A stretch of 64,000 nucleotides of DNA, from positions 1-64,000 of the forward strand of contig WBMZ01003491.1 in NCBI GenBank assembly GCA_013400975.1, written 5' to 3'. The position numbers and the translations under genes were made by a program. Positions 10,239-22,386 of the stretch are shown piece by piece. How positions within the stretch are numbered: the first letter of the stretch is position 1; each line of letters opens with the position of its first letter. The notes below the pieces were generated by a model. It saw only the letters and a program-made list of their open reading frames with translations. It searched no databases and was not told where the DNA came from. This stretch comes from Atrichornis clamosus. Its lineage: Eukaryota > Chordata > Aves > Passeriformes > Menuridae.

Positions 10239-13200
10239 GTGATGTGGGCACACAGAAAGGGTTCAGGTGGCTCATAAATCATTTTAAAAATTATTGCAAC
10301 CCACGTGTGTTCCTACTGATAATAGACACAATGTGCCAGCAAATAAGGACCGCAAAATAGAGAACACAGGAAAAATAAGTTCTTTAGATAATGAGTGAGA
10401 TGACATGGGTAAGGGGCATTTGGGGCTTTGCAAGTGATGCTTGTAGAAGTGCTGCACTGATGGAGTCCTCTGAGAGAGCTGTTTTCTTTAACAGCAGTTT
10501 CAGAGCAGCTCATGGACCACCTGTCAAAGCAGCATCTCCAGCACATTTCTGGTATCTACAGACTCTGCCCAGCTCTGTCTCCAGAAGGTTTTCTTCTATA
10601 ACAGACAGTCCTTAAGTACAGAGACCTCTGTGTCAGTCACCTTGAGCAAAAACACCAATTGTGGTCCTTGACCTTGAATTTCATTCCCATTTTCAGTACA
10701 AGCTACACACATACTAAGGACAAGTTCCTTTTCCCACCGTTTTCAGGAGGCAGAGTAAAACATAATTTTCTTCCTCCTCAGACTCCATTCCCTCCTTTTC
10801 TCCCGCTTCAACTGCTCATGGTTTTCTTTAATAGCTTCACTTTGTTATAAACTCAGGTGTTAACCTGGTTTGGAGCCTGTAACCTCTTGCAGGCCAGTGG
10901 GAGCAGAAAGTCTGCCCTGATTCATAACATAAATATTGCGGGCTGCTTTGGTTTTTTTCCCCCCAAGAGTGTATTTTGTGTGGGTTTTTCTCCTAAACAA
11001 TGAAGCAAACCATTCCCAGAGGTGGTGGTGACAGATGGCCTGGTCATCACTTTAGTGTCCAATTGATAGAAGAGCACAGCACCTCGGCTCTGTAAGGGCA
11101 AGAACTCATTGCGTGTCTCCAGGCAGTGGCCCTCTTGCCTTCCTGGCATCTTCTAGTGACAGATCTGACCTACGTGGCCACAGGGAACCAAACCCCAGTC
11201 TTCAGCACATGTTTGATAAAGAAGTACCACTCTCTCATGCTTCCCTGTGTCTCTGGTGAATTTGTGCTGTGTGGTCCCACAGAAGTGTTTGCTGCCTGAG
11301 AAAAGGTTTGGTGCAGTCTCGTCTACACCAGAGTGGGCACCTGAATGCTCAAATCACCTTTGTTTTGCAAGAAGTTTTTGAAGTAGGGCTGTTCCTCACA
11401 TGGCTAGTGCCAATGGGTGCCTTTATATCCACAAAAGCCTTTTACTGGTCTAGGCAGGATCTGCTTTAAAATTGAGCAAGTTTCCAAGTTCTCTTTGGCA
11501 TGGAGGTGAGCTCCAGCTTGCTAGCTGGCTGAGAGCAGATGTGTGCCATGATGGTGCCCTGCTTTTTGAATGCAGCTTTTATGTGAGCAAATAAGGAATT
11601 TTATTTGCTGTGCCTAGTCAGTGCTCCATCTATTTGTGATTTAGACTCTCACTCAGAAAGAATCCCATCAAGGAATCCAACTCCCTGAAATGGGACCGAG
11701 GCAGGGTCCACTTAGCTGTCCATATAGAAAAACCCAGCTCACACAAGTGTAAATTCAGTGCTTGATTTCCAAGTGCTCAGCACTTGCAGCTTAGATTAAC
11801 ATTTCGCAAGAGATCTGCCCCTCTTATTACACACTTTCAGGCCAGGTTTTCAGCAGAGATCAGTCTTAAGACAGAGTTTCCTGGCTCTCTGGCCAGTTGT
11901 TTTGCTGCTTAGATGAGAACTGAGCAGATCTGAAAATCTGATCTTCAGCAACATTGAAAAATACCACATTTCAAGGGTTGCACATCGTAGGCATCGCAGC
12001 CGTCTCGTGCTTGCCAGACTGTAAGTAATCATGCCAGCAGCTAGCAGGCTGTCAGTTAGCAGTGTAAGCTGCAAATACATCAAGAATTGTTTATATTTCA
12101 CAAGGGGATGGATAAAGAGAAGATTCATTTATTATCCCTTTAAAAAGTGTGTGTGTGCGTATGGCAGAGGGTCAAGATAATTTTAGAGACAGATTTCTCA
12201 ACAGGATCCTTTCTGAAGGTAGCTCTGTTGGAATTAACAGCCCCTCGTCTTGGCACAGCTCCTGCTCGTGTGGCTGGAGCTGCACAGGAGGCTCTTTCCC
12301 CAGGCTGAACCTTGCAGTGGGTGCTTCCCACTGCACTCCAGTTACAAAAACCTACATCCCAGCACCAGAGACATTGCTAAAGCCTTATTTTCATCCCTCT
12401 GACATTTATGTGGCTCTGCTGTGCTTCTGGAAAACATGATTTCTATCCCACAGCCCAAATCTTAAGCTGGGGTTACAGGTTCCATAAATATTAATCCAAA
12501 CAGGGACCGTCAGGACTAGATCATATCCTTACGTAGCACTGCTTTCACTGGGCCTGATAACTGGATATTAATCAATGGCATAAATTCAGACCCAGACTCA
12601 CTTCCACAGTGTTGTCAAGCTGAAGGAAAGGGTTCTGAGGGGTGTCTGGTGGTCAATGAATTCCTCTCATTAGGTGGTTATGGATGTGCATAAGCTGAGT
12701 CCAAACACACCCCTCCATAACACAGTGGGTGAGCATTTCAGAGACCAAGGAATCAAAATGATGGTTTTGTCATCCCTTCAGTGGTCAAGATTATGGGCAA
12801 GGATTCAGATGACTCATCCATCTGTTCGTTGCTTCTGTGTGGTGAGCTTAAAAAGTGAAAAGAAATGCCATATACCTGGAGGTATTGTACTGATTCCTCC
12901 TTGTATTAGGGATCTAGTTTTCAGCAGAGGAAAGGGAGGAGGCGAAGAAAATCAACACATCTATAAGCAAAGCCTTTTACCTCAACCCTGACGCTGCAGC
13001 TGCGACCAACAATGTTTTGCTCCAAATTGCTGCCAGGATTCCTCATGGGAGTTGTGGGTCAGATGTTTCAGACCGCCTTTCTTCACCTTGGTCCAGGCTG
13101 CCACTCCTCCTGCACACTTCAGCATCCAACCTTCCCCCTGCCCAGAGCCATCCTGCTCCCACTGTGTTTCACATCCTCTTTCCTGAGCTCCTGCCCAAGC

Positions 13201-13599
13201 TCTGATTTACACTCTGGTTTGCTCCCCTCCGGGCTTGCACAGGGCAACACAAAACAGAGCAATAACTGGGAGAGGGAGCTGGCAGGCAAAATAGGTCAAT
13301 AATGAAGGCTGGAGCAACCCCCACTTGCTCAAGTTGGTTGTGCTGCACAAACACCAACTGCCTGCCCTCGGGGCTCCTCTGTCTGAGGGCAGGCTCATGG
13401 GAGTCCTAGGCCGGCTCCTTTGATCCCGATTTCTCAGCAGCTGGGCAAGTCATGGCCTTTACAGTGGCTTGCTGCTGACTCACGGTGAATCACAGAGCAC
13501 TGGTACTATAAAGCCTCCTTGGAGGGTAGGAATTATGTTTGTGTTCACTTTAAGACCCTGTTATGCCCTGGGAGCAGTGTGAAAGAGGCTTTTGCACAA

Positions 13600-13800
13600 C
13601 ATAGAGTCAGGCTCATTATATTTGCATCCTACCATAATATAAATCAGCACTATTTGAGCATAGTCATTATTTAGAAGAAATTACAATAAATTAAGCAACC
13701 AAATTTGTAATTAAGGGCCAGCAAGCTACTTAATTAATCTTATATCTAATTAGCCAACAATAAATTACCCAAGCAGGACTATAAATCTATTTAGTGAGCT
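13600..13800. promoter_or_regulatory. AT-rich cluster of homeodomain-like sites (putative enhancer)
   Basis: Several TAATTA or ATTA cores occur close together, including TAATTAAG at 13708-13715 and its exact inverted copy CTTAATTA at 13729-13736, separated by 13 bases. More ATTA-type cores occur on both sides, for example AAATTAAGC, TCTAATTAGCC and AAATTACCC. Dense TAAT cores in otherwise unique DNA are typical of conserved developmental enhancers. There is no direct evidence of conservation or activity in this sequence. Confidence 0.3.
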
Positions 13801-14107
13801 ACAACAACTGCATGCATAAAGACCTGTCCTGTACTGTTGGGAGCTCTTGATGCTGTTCAGCTGCCCTTTGTCTCCCTGGCTGCCCCAATGCCCCACCTCT
13901 AGGGCTTCTGTCTGGTTGAAAGCTCCTTTGGGCAGAGATCATGCCTTTGAAGTGGCTTGGATCATCCCAGCTCAGAGTCTGGGGGGCTTCATGAAAATAA
14001 TAAATTTCCCTGAAATTTAATGCAGGTTGAATTGTGTTTAGCCCCGTTGCCAGTCTCAGTAAACAGCTTTAAAGTGCCCCTTTTAATGTGGTTGTTAGCA
14101 AAGTTAT

Positions 14108-14258
14108 TGCCCCAACCAGAGAGGTTGTGGACTCCCCATTCATGGAGGTATTGGAGGCCAGGCTGGATGGGACTCTGAGTAGCATGGTCTAGTGGCAGTG
14201 GGGCTGGAATTGGATGATCTTGAAGGTCCCTTGCAACCCAAACCTTTCTGTCATTCTA
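14108..14258 (+). mobile_element. CR1 LINE 3' end (plus strand)
   Basis: The order matches a CR1 3' end: GAGAGGTTGTGGACTCCCCA, TTGGAGGCCAGGCTGGATGG, the GCATGGTCTAGTGGCAGTGG block, and GATGATCTTGAAGGTCCCTT with CAACCCAAACC. Only about 150 bp are present, without a clean octamer tail. Confidence 0.92.
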
Positions 14259-14827
14259 ATGTCGTGTGCTAAAGAGATGTTCAAGTGACAAGAATGACCA
14301 GCTACTGGTATATAGGCAAGTTGCACTCAGAAGATCATTGCACAGCTGGTTTTTAACAGATTGATGTCTTTTTAATTTTAATTATAGGTTCCACAGAATG
14401 CTACATAATGTGAATTGCAAGTTCTGGAAAGTTTACGGGGTTTTTTTAAGGCAACCTATGCAGGGCTACTTTTAACAGGCAAGGCAAGACCAGGCAATGC
14501 AGCTAAACGTTACAGAGGTAGGTTTTTCAAGCAGCTCTTAAAGCTTATTTTCACAGGATCTGCCAGTACAAACAGGGATTTGTGACTACAGTTGAGTTAA
14601 GGAGCATAAAAAGTACATGGTGTCTCTATGAAAATTACAGCGTCTTAGCTGTGGTTGGCTTAAGGGATGGCTTTATTCAAAATGCTGTACCACAGCCAAG
14701 TTGTGTCCTGAGGCTCTGTGTTAAAACACACACAGCAAACAAAGAGAGGAGATAAAGCCTGTCCCGAGAGCTGCATGCGTGACCACAAATGTGTTTTATG
14801 GCAGCTCAGGGATGGGGTTTCATTAAT

Positions 14828-15106
14828 CTACTGAATGCTGCAGGGTACGTGTGGCCCTAGAAGGAGGTCACACACCCGCTTGGGTGAAGTCTTGGCTCTG
14901 GGAACACCATTGGGAGATTTGCCATTGGCTTCCACATAGCCCATCTTGTCCATTGTTGCATCCCTCTTCTGATGGCTGTGCGACAGTGTCTCAGCTGGTG
15001 TAAAAGCATCCCCACATTTACTGGGCTTCAATAATTTGATTCCAGTTGAGAATATGGCCTGCTGAACACCATCTTCCTTGTTGAAAACACAAATGTGCAC
15101 CAGCAA
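14828..15106 (-). other. open frame of 92 codons, doubtful exon
   Basis: The minus strand is open for 92 codons and encodes a hydrophilic peptide that includes GYVEANGKSPNGVPRAKTSP. An acceptor-like TGTGTTTTCAACAAG (AG at about 15075) and a donor-like AAGCGG then GTGTGT (about 14870) lie inside it, both weak. The composition looks protein-like, but its length is within what chance gives here. No family is recognised. Confidence 0.15.
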
Positions 15107-15326
15107 AACTCAAGGGTACGGAACTTAAAGCCTCATCCAATGAGACTTGCAGAAGCCAATAAATGATGTGGTTTATTAGGCAACTTTAGAAAAACCCAGA
15201 TAGAGGGAGACTGCCTTTAGCTGGCCCACCCCCTGACCATCCAAGAGAAGACTTAGTAACTAAATCACCCATCCAATCTCTTGGGTGCTGTTAATGGTTG
15301 CATCACCACCAAGTTCAGTTGTCACA

Positions 15327-15440
15327 GCATCATAGAATCACTTTGGCTGGAAAAGAACTTTAGGATCGTCAAGTCCTGTCCCTAAGTCTCTGGCAAAGAA
15401 CTGGGGCCCTTACATCAAATGCTCTGGAGGGCATTATCCA
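15327..15440 (-). mobile_element. CR1 LINE 3' end (minus strand)
   Basis: It starts with CATCATAGAATCACTTTGGC, the reverse complement of the CR1 tail, then TGGAAAAGAACTTTAGGATC and a GTCAAGTCCTGTCCCTAAGT block. It is more diverged than the copies at 4 and 54 kb, and the inner boundary is approximate. Confidence 0.85.
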
Positions 15441-16236
15441 TCTCACAATTTGCAAAGGTGTCCATGACTATTTATTTACAAAGCTTTCCTATCATGGGAG
15501 TCATGCAGAAACAGAGCTTTGCCCAAGCAGAGCAAATCCCTGCACCAAAGTAAGTTTGCACAAGAGTGGTATAATACAGAGCAAACAAAGCATGGCATCA
15601 GGCCACGTAGCTGAATGATTCCAAGAGAGGTATCTTTGTGGGGAGACATGGATGGAGATTATTTGAAAGAAGACACAAAACTAGAGTGGAATATGGAAGA
15701 AGAGCCAAAATTGTGTCCTGATTCAGTCCCATTATTTCAAGCAGACATTTGGACATGATGTCACTTGAAGAGGATGAAATTAAAAATACCTGAGTCTTTC
15801 TCAGAAGGTATTCTCTGTTGTTTGTCTTTAGCCTGCTCTTAAGCAAAACCTGCATCTTGCACAATGACTTGACTTCAGGGCAGACCTTTGAAAACAACAT
15901 GAAACATCATGAAACGAGCCAGGGCATGAGAATACGGAGTACCTGCATGTGGCTCAGAGAAGAGCTAGTCACAGCAGAGAGGTCAGGAAAAAACTGCAAA
16001 AGGAAGCCAAGAAGTAGCAAAAAGCCATAGAACTTCCAACTGAAGGAAAACTTTTTAAAAAGAGCATATTTTAGGCAGAAGGAAGGGTGAGTGGGACCCA
16101 GCAGAGAGCTGTATTGCCACTGTACTCTTCTTGGTCCTCTTATGTTACATATCCTTAGAGATAGGAGTGATCAGAAAGCTCCTGTGTTCTCAGGAATAAA
16201 TTCAAAGAAAAGTACTTTTTGACAATGCATTTTTTA

Positions 16237-16427
16237 GGCAGTTGTCCTCACCTGTTGAATTAAAATCCAATTCCACCACTATCACCAAAAAAATGAAGGC
16301 CACTTTCTGGCATCCAATTGACAAAAAAAGTCTTCCTGAGGTCATCAGTTCAGAGATTGTGAGAATATCCTTTTCCCAAAATAACCATATCACATCTTTG
16401 CCTGTTTTCAAAATCATATTAGAATGA
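16237..16427 (+). other. doubtful terminal exon-like frame
   Basis: The acceptor-like GCATTTTTTAGGCAG near 16240 precedes about 60 open codons up to a TGA at 16425-16427. The peptide is balanced in composition (part: ATFWHPIDKKSLPEVISSEI). There is no second line of evidence, so chance is the default explanation. Confidence 0.12.
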
Positions 16428-17142
16428 GTAATTTTGGAAATACTTGAGATGCTTGTTTGTGCTTTGTTTACTCTCAAATTGGAATTAAAACCAGTGCAAT
16501 GCAAGTGGAATTCTAGCTGAGCCATAAACACAGGGACTGGACTGCCCCATTCATGGTTTTCAACCCAATTTGGCAGACCCAAGGCATTCAGATAGAACTC
16601 TGGGAAAAAATCTAATCTGAAACTAAAGCTGCAATGAATTCAGTACTGACTTTCTTCCCAGCCTCATGGGTCCAGCACTACAGCCCTGGGTTTCTGTTCT
16701 TAGGGTCAAGCATAATTCCTCCTTTTTCAGATTCAACCTCTTCCCATTCTGGCTTGCCACTTGAGAACTTCAACCTTCTTTGGGAATACCACACTCTCTT
16801 TCAGGGGCATCCATTGCTTATGGAGGGTTTTTTGCCTAGTTATAAGACTGTAACAAATGGAAACCTACATGTTGTTTTACTCTTTTAGGAGGCACAATTT
16901 ATTTTCTCCCTTAAGAAAACAAATGCTAACATATCACTTCATTTATCCAGAGTTTGGAACACTGAACCCTGCTGTAACCATTTTTTTGCCCACTTTCAGA
17001 ACTATTTTGCAATACATACACCTACTTGTTAGACTTTTTAAAAATTCGCCAAACTCACCCACTCACTAGATTAAAAAAAATAGTTCACTTCAGTCCAAAT
17101 CCACAACATGATAACAGGCTTTTAAACAAATAAGCAGATTTC

Positions 17143-17388
17143 TTAAAAAGAATCTATATCTGCTAAATCACTTGTACAGAAGTGTGGTAAATCAGCCCAC
17201 AGCCTAAGTGATACTTCATAGAATAGGCTTGCTGGATATAAAAGCTTAAGTTTCCCATATACAGCCAGCACTAATGTTTGCAAAGCCAAGATTTGCTGTT
17301 TAATGTTTTGAATGTGCTCTCTGGCCTGACTTTCTTGCTGCTGCAAGCTCCTCATGTCAGCATTCCTCAGAGTCTGCATAATGTACAT
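17143..17388 (-). other. short frame with coiled-coil heptads
   Basis: This 81-codon minus-strand frame is preceded by an in-frame TAA and ends in TAA. Hydrophobic residues fall at alternating 3- and 4-residue spacing over 36 residues (M12, L15, then A22, I26, I29, I33, L36, V40, V43, L47, with E19 the only break). The stretch between is Q/E/R-rich (NADMRSLQQQESQAREHIQN), as in real coiled coils. Flanking splice sites are weak: no pyrimidine tract stands before it. It could be an exon, a decayed pseudogene piece or coincidence. No family was recognised. Confidence 0.2.
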
Positions 17389-19893
17389 ATAGGCTGATCT
17401 TTAACCTCGGTGTCATCACCCGGGCCAAAATCAATGGAGGGATGTGACACTGGCAGGACCATTTGCCCGTGGTAGTTCAAACAGACAGATGGGCTGTTGG
17501 ACGAGCACGGGGCCACAGAAACTTGGAGTCGGTTGAGCGGGTTTCACTTCTTTGGAGTGTGAAATGAATCTCTCAGAAGGTGGATTCAGAAGGAGGTGGG
17601 TTCAGCTTCAACGTCAGCAAAATCGCTGCAGGTACTGCAGTCTTTGCACCTTGAGGAATGGTGAGAAGGTTGCCTGCCTTGTGTTCCCCCAAGAATCACA
17701 TAAATTCCCCCAAGATCCACATAAAAATCACTTTCTCTCTTGGGCTAAACCAGGTCATGAATAATAAAAGGAAACAGCAGTTACCTTCCATGATGCCTGT
17801 AAAATTCCGTGTCCGTATCCTGAGGGACTGTGACCATTTATTCTGCAGCTTTCCCCTTGTGTTGTATGAAACGTGGTTGGACCTTTGGAGCCTGTCAGCT
17901 ACTCACTTGCCAGCCTTGCAGACAGGGATGGGGCAGTGACAAACCAGATTAACTCAGTCTGTAGGTGGGTGGAGGTGACATAAAATGGGACTCCCAATGA
18001 CACAGTGAGGTCATTCTCCAGTTCTGGGCTGCAGAAGGCACCTGCTTGCCAAAAATCAGATCTTTGTGGTCCTCAAGCATCACAAGAGATACACAGGGTA
18101 AAGGTGGGACACCCAGGGTTTGGGTGAGTGGAGGTTCTGGGCAGGACTGGCAGAGTGCCCACAATACCGACCCTTGGGAAGCGTGACTTCACTTCTGCTT
18201 GTGCCTGGCCAGTGCTGCAAAATGATGTATTTTCTGTGATTGCTCTGGCTCCAAGTTTCTGTTGGGTCTGAGCTCCAAATTTATAGCAATGCCTTTGCCC
18301 TCACCTTACAGGGGCTGTAGAGATGCCACAAAGCAGCCTGGTGTGTTACTGCTTGGAATGTCTCACAGTTGGAGAGCTACTGCCACTTCCCTCTCTCTCT
18401 ATTTCTTCTTTCATGCCAGTAGTAGTAGTCCATGACTGAAAATCAGACAGAAACGTTCAACTGTAAAAATACAAATATTTTTAGTTCACATTTTTCTAAA
18501 TGCCTTTTTTACCCCCCAAACCAGTGTCTAACTCTTTATAATACAGACTTGTTAATATTCCCCTTTCATTTCATACTAGCACAACACCTCAGAAAAATGG
18601 GATGAAAAAGACAGGCTGTGCTTTAGGAATAGACCACTATTCCCAGGCAAACTGATCTTAACAAAAATATTGTAATGAAATCAATATGTATTATTACACA
18701 TAATGAAGCAAAATGTATATTTTTACATATTAACTCTATTTGCTTTTACTCTTTACATATAGTCATAAAAATATTTATTTTTGTGCTTAGAATAACAAAA
18801 TGAAAGCTCAGTGTTCAGGCTCTATCTGGCTGGCACTTATTATTTCCATATGTTAGGGCAACAACCAGATTGCTTTGCCAGTTAATTCTGTGACTTTTTC
18901 TCCACCTTTTCATCTGATCCAGCAAAGATTATTTTCTTTGCAGCTATTATTGCAAAGAGGTGACCGATTGCCACCGGGCAGAGAGTTAAAAATGAAAGGA
19001 TCAATTAAGTTTATTCTTCTTGTGAGAAAATATGCACATTTTCTCAGAACATTACATTCCATCTGAGGAACAGAGATGAGGAATTAAGATGCTTTCAATA
19101 TTTTAAACAAGTCTCCCTGTTTTCAATAGCAATGCTGTATTTGGATTTAAGTCTAGTGAGAAGTTTCGCTCCCAGTTCTGCTCACTGAAAGTGATGACAA
19201 AATTTCCTCTTGATTCGAACGGAGCAGGGATCAAAGACAGGACGGCAACCCTGGAAGATGAACCCGATCGAGATGAAGATGTCCCTGCTCAGGGCAGGGG
19301 GGTTGGGCCTCTGATACGTCCCCACAGCAGCTCCTGGAATGTTTCTCAATTTCCACGACCAGGGGTGCCCCCACTTGCCCCACTGCCTGGTGGGATGAGG
19401 TGTGGCCATGCACCAGTGCTCACCATGGTGGGCTGGAAGGAGCCCTGCTGTACACTGGCCAGATCCCTGAGCCAGCATTTGGGGGTCACGGCTACGGGAC
19501 ACGCGGCTGTGGAATTTACGGCTACAGGATCATTACCTTCCCCTCATCTGAGTCATCACCCTGGGAAGTTTGCTGGAGAGCTGGGGCAGAAAAATAACAA
19601 TGTCAATGTTATGTATATATGGTTATAGACCAAGGGGAAACATCAAGGTCAGATTTCCCAGACCTCCATGTACTCCTCCATGGATCCCCCTCTCAACACG
19701 GCAAGGGGGTAGGAGCTGAGCATGGCAGTCCAGTTGCGGTGCAAACACCAACTTGCAGCAGAAATTGCCCCTTCACTTTCAGCAGTCACTCTACAACACA
19801 AACCCTGAGGACATACGGGGCAAGCTGGAGTCAGCAGGGGAGAAAAGGGCATAGTGGGGAGTGAGGTTGTGGAAACAGAGTAAGAAAAATGCT

Positions 19894-19947
19894 TCCCTTG
19901 GAAAGGTGTGGTAACAGAGATCCCTTGGAAAGGTGTTGTAACAAAGA
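19894..19947. repeat. 27-bp tandem direct duplication
   Basis: Two adjacent 27-bp units beginning TCCCTTGGAAAGGTGT differ at two positions (25 of 27 identical). It is a small, fairly recent tandem duplication of unknown effect. Confidence 0.95.
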
Positions 19948-20699
19948 TACAATGCTTCAGATGTCAACAGGATACCACAGGATCCAGGAAAACCACACAG
20001 CTTCTCTGCTGCAGAACTGTTCATTCACAAAATAGTTTTTCTTTCTCATATTCAGGTTATTACAGATAGTTTCTGTACTGCCAGAGCTCCACTGACCAGC
20101 AGTGTGAGATTTTTCATACCTGCAGCTGCTCAGGCAGAATCAGGCATCTCAACATAAAGGGACCTTCTGTACGTGTTTCCTTCCCTTCCCCTGACAGAGT
20201 AACTGGAGCAATATAAGCAACTTTATATTGACATAATTCATCCCCACTGGGGGTGTTATATCATGTTAGAGAGATTTAGATGGTTAATGTGATAAAACTT
20301 GTGAATAGAGAAGCTAGTAGGATCATGAATTAGTTTTTTTACTCCTTACACTCTACATGACTCACAGTAACTCAAACTTGTAAGAATAACAGTGTATAAA
20401 TTGGCCAGAACTAAGCCCCTTTGCCAAGACAGATCAGTTTTTAACTACCTGCATGCTTGAACCTTCCACAGCCACAGAAATCTTGTACAAGGATAACAGG
20501 TTTGCTCCTAAGCAATGTATTATCTAATGAAAGCATCACATATATGCCAGACTTTCCAAAGGAAACCAGTGATTCTGGATTCTTTTATACCTAAATGCCT
20601 GTCTTGAGAAAACTTATAGGGTATCTTAAATGGGAGCTGCTCTTTGTAAGGAAAGTAATGATAAGGATGCAATCTCTGAAAGATACAGATTGTTCTGCA

Positions 20700-20990
20700 G
20701 AGCACTGTTTTCTTATCTTCAGGCCATTCTTGGGGAAGAGAAAAGAGTAAGGAAAAAAAAAGCACTGAGGAAGAAGGAAAGAGATCTAACTGCCAATAGG
20801 GGATGATGAACAGAAAGGGTGAGAAAGGACAGTCTTGGAAAGGGGCTAGAAAGTAAAAGACAACAAAGGAGGGGAAAAACTGAGGGAGGCGAGGGGGAGG
20901 GGATGGGGAGAGGAGAATGTGTGAAACAAAGGTGAAAGAAAGGGAAGAAGAAATGAAAGTGAGAAGGGAAGAAAAGCGACAATCAAGGGC
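20700..20990 (+). repeat. long purine-rich tract
   Basis: Almost 300 bases are strongly enriched for A and G on the plus strand, with few pyrimidine interruptions. Such mirror-prone polypurine tracts can form triplex DNA and slow polymerases. It contains a G-quadruplex motif, listed separately. Confidence 0.85.
20884..20908 (+). other. G-quadruplex motif
   Basis: Four runs of at least three G (20884-20886, 20893-20897, 20899-20902, 20905-20908) have loops of 6, 1 and 2 bases, which satisfies the usual G3+N1-7 rule. It is embedded in the purine tract. Folding in the cell is an inference. Confidence 0.8.
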
Positions 20991-21532
20991 TGAGATGAGT
21001 ATGTTCAGTTCCTATTTTATTTATACATTTATATTCCAGTCAGTGTTTAGTAGGTGTCTCTAAAGGCTGTGATTTATTATAATTTTTCCTTTTCAGTCCT
21101 GTGGAGGAAGGGGCAAAGGCCAGGAGGGGGCTGGATTCTTAGCCTAGGGCACGGCTGCTCCTTAGGCCGGCCCTGAATTCAGAGAAGTGCTAAAGCTCCC
21201 AGGAGCTGGAATGCAATTAATTTTCTCTGGCACAATGTTCCAGAAAGAGCATATTTGGAGAGGCTCAGGTTTGTGATCACAGGCTACCCTTGGCCTATCT
21301 GTGCAAGTTGGAGCTGCGACACCAGCTCTCCACGCTGCGTTATTATTTTACACATCTGGATTTTTGACCTGAAGGTGTTTGTTTGCATGACATTTCTGTA
21401 AGCAAAGAGGGTGAGCATCTCATTTTACCCATGTAAGTGGTCAGTTTGGCAGCCTGGCCAGAGTTCACTCGAGTCAGCAGCAAAATCTTCTCTGACTTAT
21501 CTATGAATGCCATTTATTTATTTATTTTAAAT

Positions 21533-21550
21533 TAAACTTTATAAAGTTTA
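21533..21550. repeat. perfect 18-bp palindrome
   Basis: TAAACTTTATAAAGTTTA is its own reverse complement. It sits in an AT-rich stretch after three TTTA-type repeats, next to a poly-T run, and may be a chance product of that composition. Confidence 0.95.
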
Positions 21551-22343
21551 TTTGGGGATTTTTTTTTTCTTAGCAAACACTGAGCAGAGACACTGGATGA
21601 TTTAGAATAATCAGTTTAAGACCACATGTGACACGTTGCTGTGGCAGCATACTTTTTCCATGACAGCTTGTTGTGTGTCACAGGGACATTTGTCACTGAT
21701 CACTCAATTATCCACAAATTACAGCTTAACTTCATTTGCACCATTCCCTTGTAAAACCCGGGGCAGTCCCCTGAAGCCAATAGGCCCCATCTCCTGTCAT
21801 TGCAATGAGTAGATTATTGAAAGTCAAGAATTTAACTCACGCTTATAAACATTTTTGCTTTAAAAGACTTTCCTCCTGTCTTGCAGTAATGGCAATGCTT
21901 TTTGGCTGCTATGCTCTTCAGAAATCTTCAGAATTTCCTAATTAAAAAACCCTGTTTTTTTCATCAGTGGACAGAATTTTCTGAGGGGAATTTTTTTTTT
22001 AAAAAAGACAAACATTTTTTCTTATGCCTCATTTAAGCTTGCTCTCTGAATCTGGAAATCTAGCCCTTGCACATATCTACCACCTGAGCTGCCAGTGCAG
22101 CTATTCCCCAGCTGCTGGGGGATGCATGAGGGCATGGGAGGGTGAAAAGGTTGTCCCAGGCAGTGCAGAAGCTACACCCAGTTTATGTGTGGTGGCACTT
22201 TTAGGAAATCCAGGGTTATGAGACTCACAGGTGGCTTTGGGCTTTGCTTTGTGCTGGTTACAGCTTGTTTGAGGTTCCTAGAAACCTCAGCTAGATAGGC
22301 TGATATATCCAGAGCTGCTTTCCATCTTCTTTGACCACCTCAT

Positions 22344-22386
22344 ATAAATGAAATAAATGAAACAAATGAAATAAATGAAACAAATG
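22344..22386. repeat. 9-bp minisatellite with alternating unit types
   Basis: Units of the AATAAATGA type alternate with AACAAATGA, giving an 18-bp higher-order period. The last unit is altered and runs into an inverted repeat: arms AAATGCAAT at 22382-22390 and ATTGCATTT at 22393-22401, two bases apart. Confidence 0.9.

Larger units (their letters stand above)
8002..14107. other. unique non-coding sequence with AT-rich enhancer-like segment
   Basis: No recognisable gene. Notable pieces are a G/T-rich tract at about 9118-9181, a strong acceptor with a possible 65-bp exon at 10174-10238, and the AT-rich, TAATTA-rich segment at 13600-13800. A short GT run sits at about 12147-12157. Confidence 0.6.
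15441..22343. other. unique non-coding sequence; AT-rich core at 18.4-19.1 kb
   Basis: No gene was recognised. It holds a heptad-patterned minus-strand frame (17143-17388), an AT-rich low-CpG segment (about 18440-19070) that resembles conserved non-coding DNA, a 27-bp tandem duplication (19894-19947), a purine tract (20700-20990) and an 18-bp palindrome (21533-21550). Confidence 0.6.
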
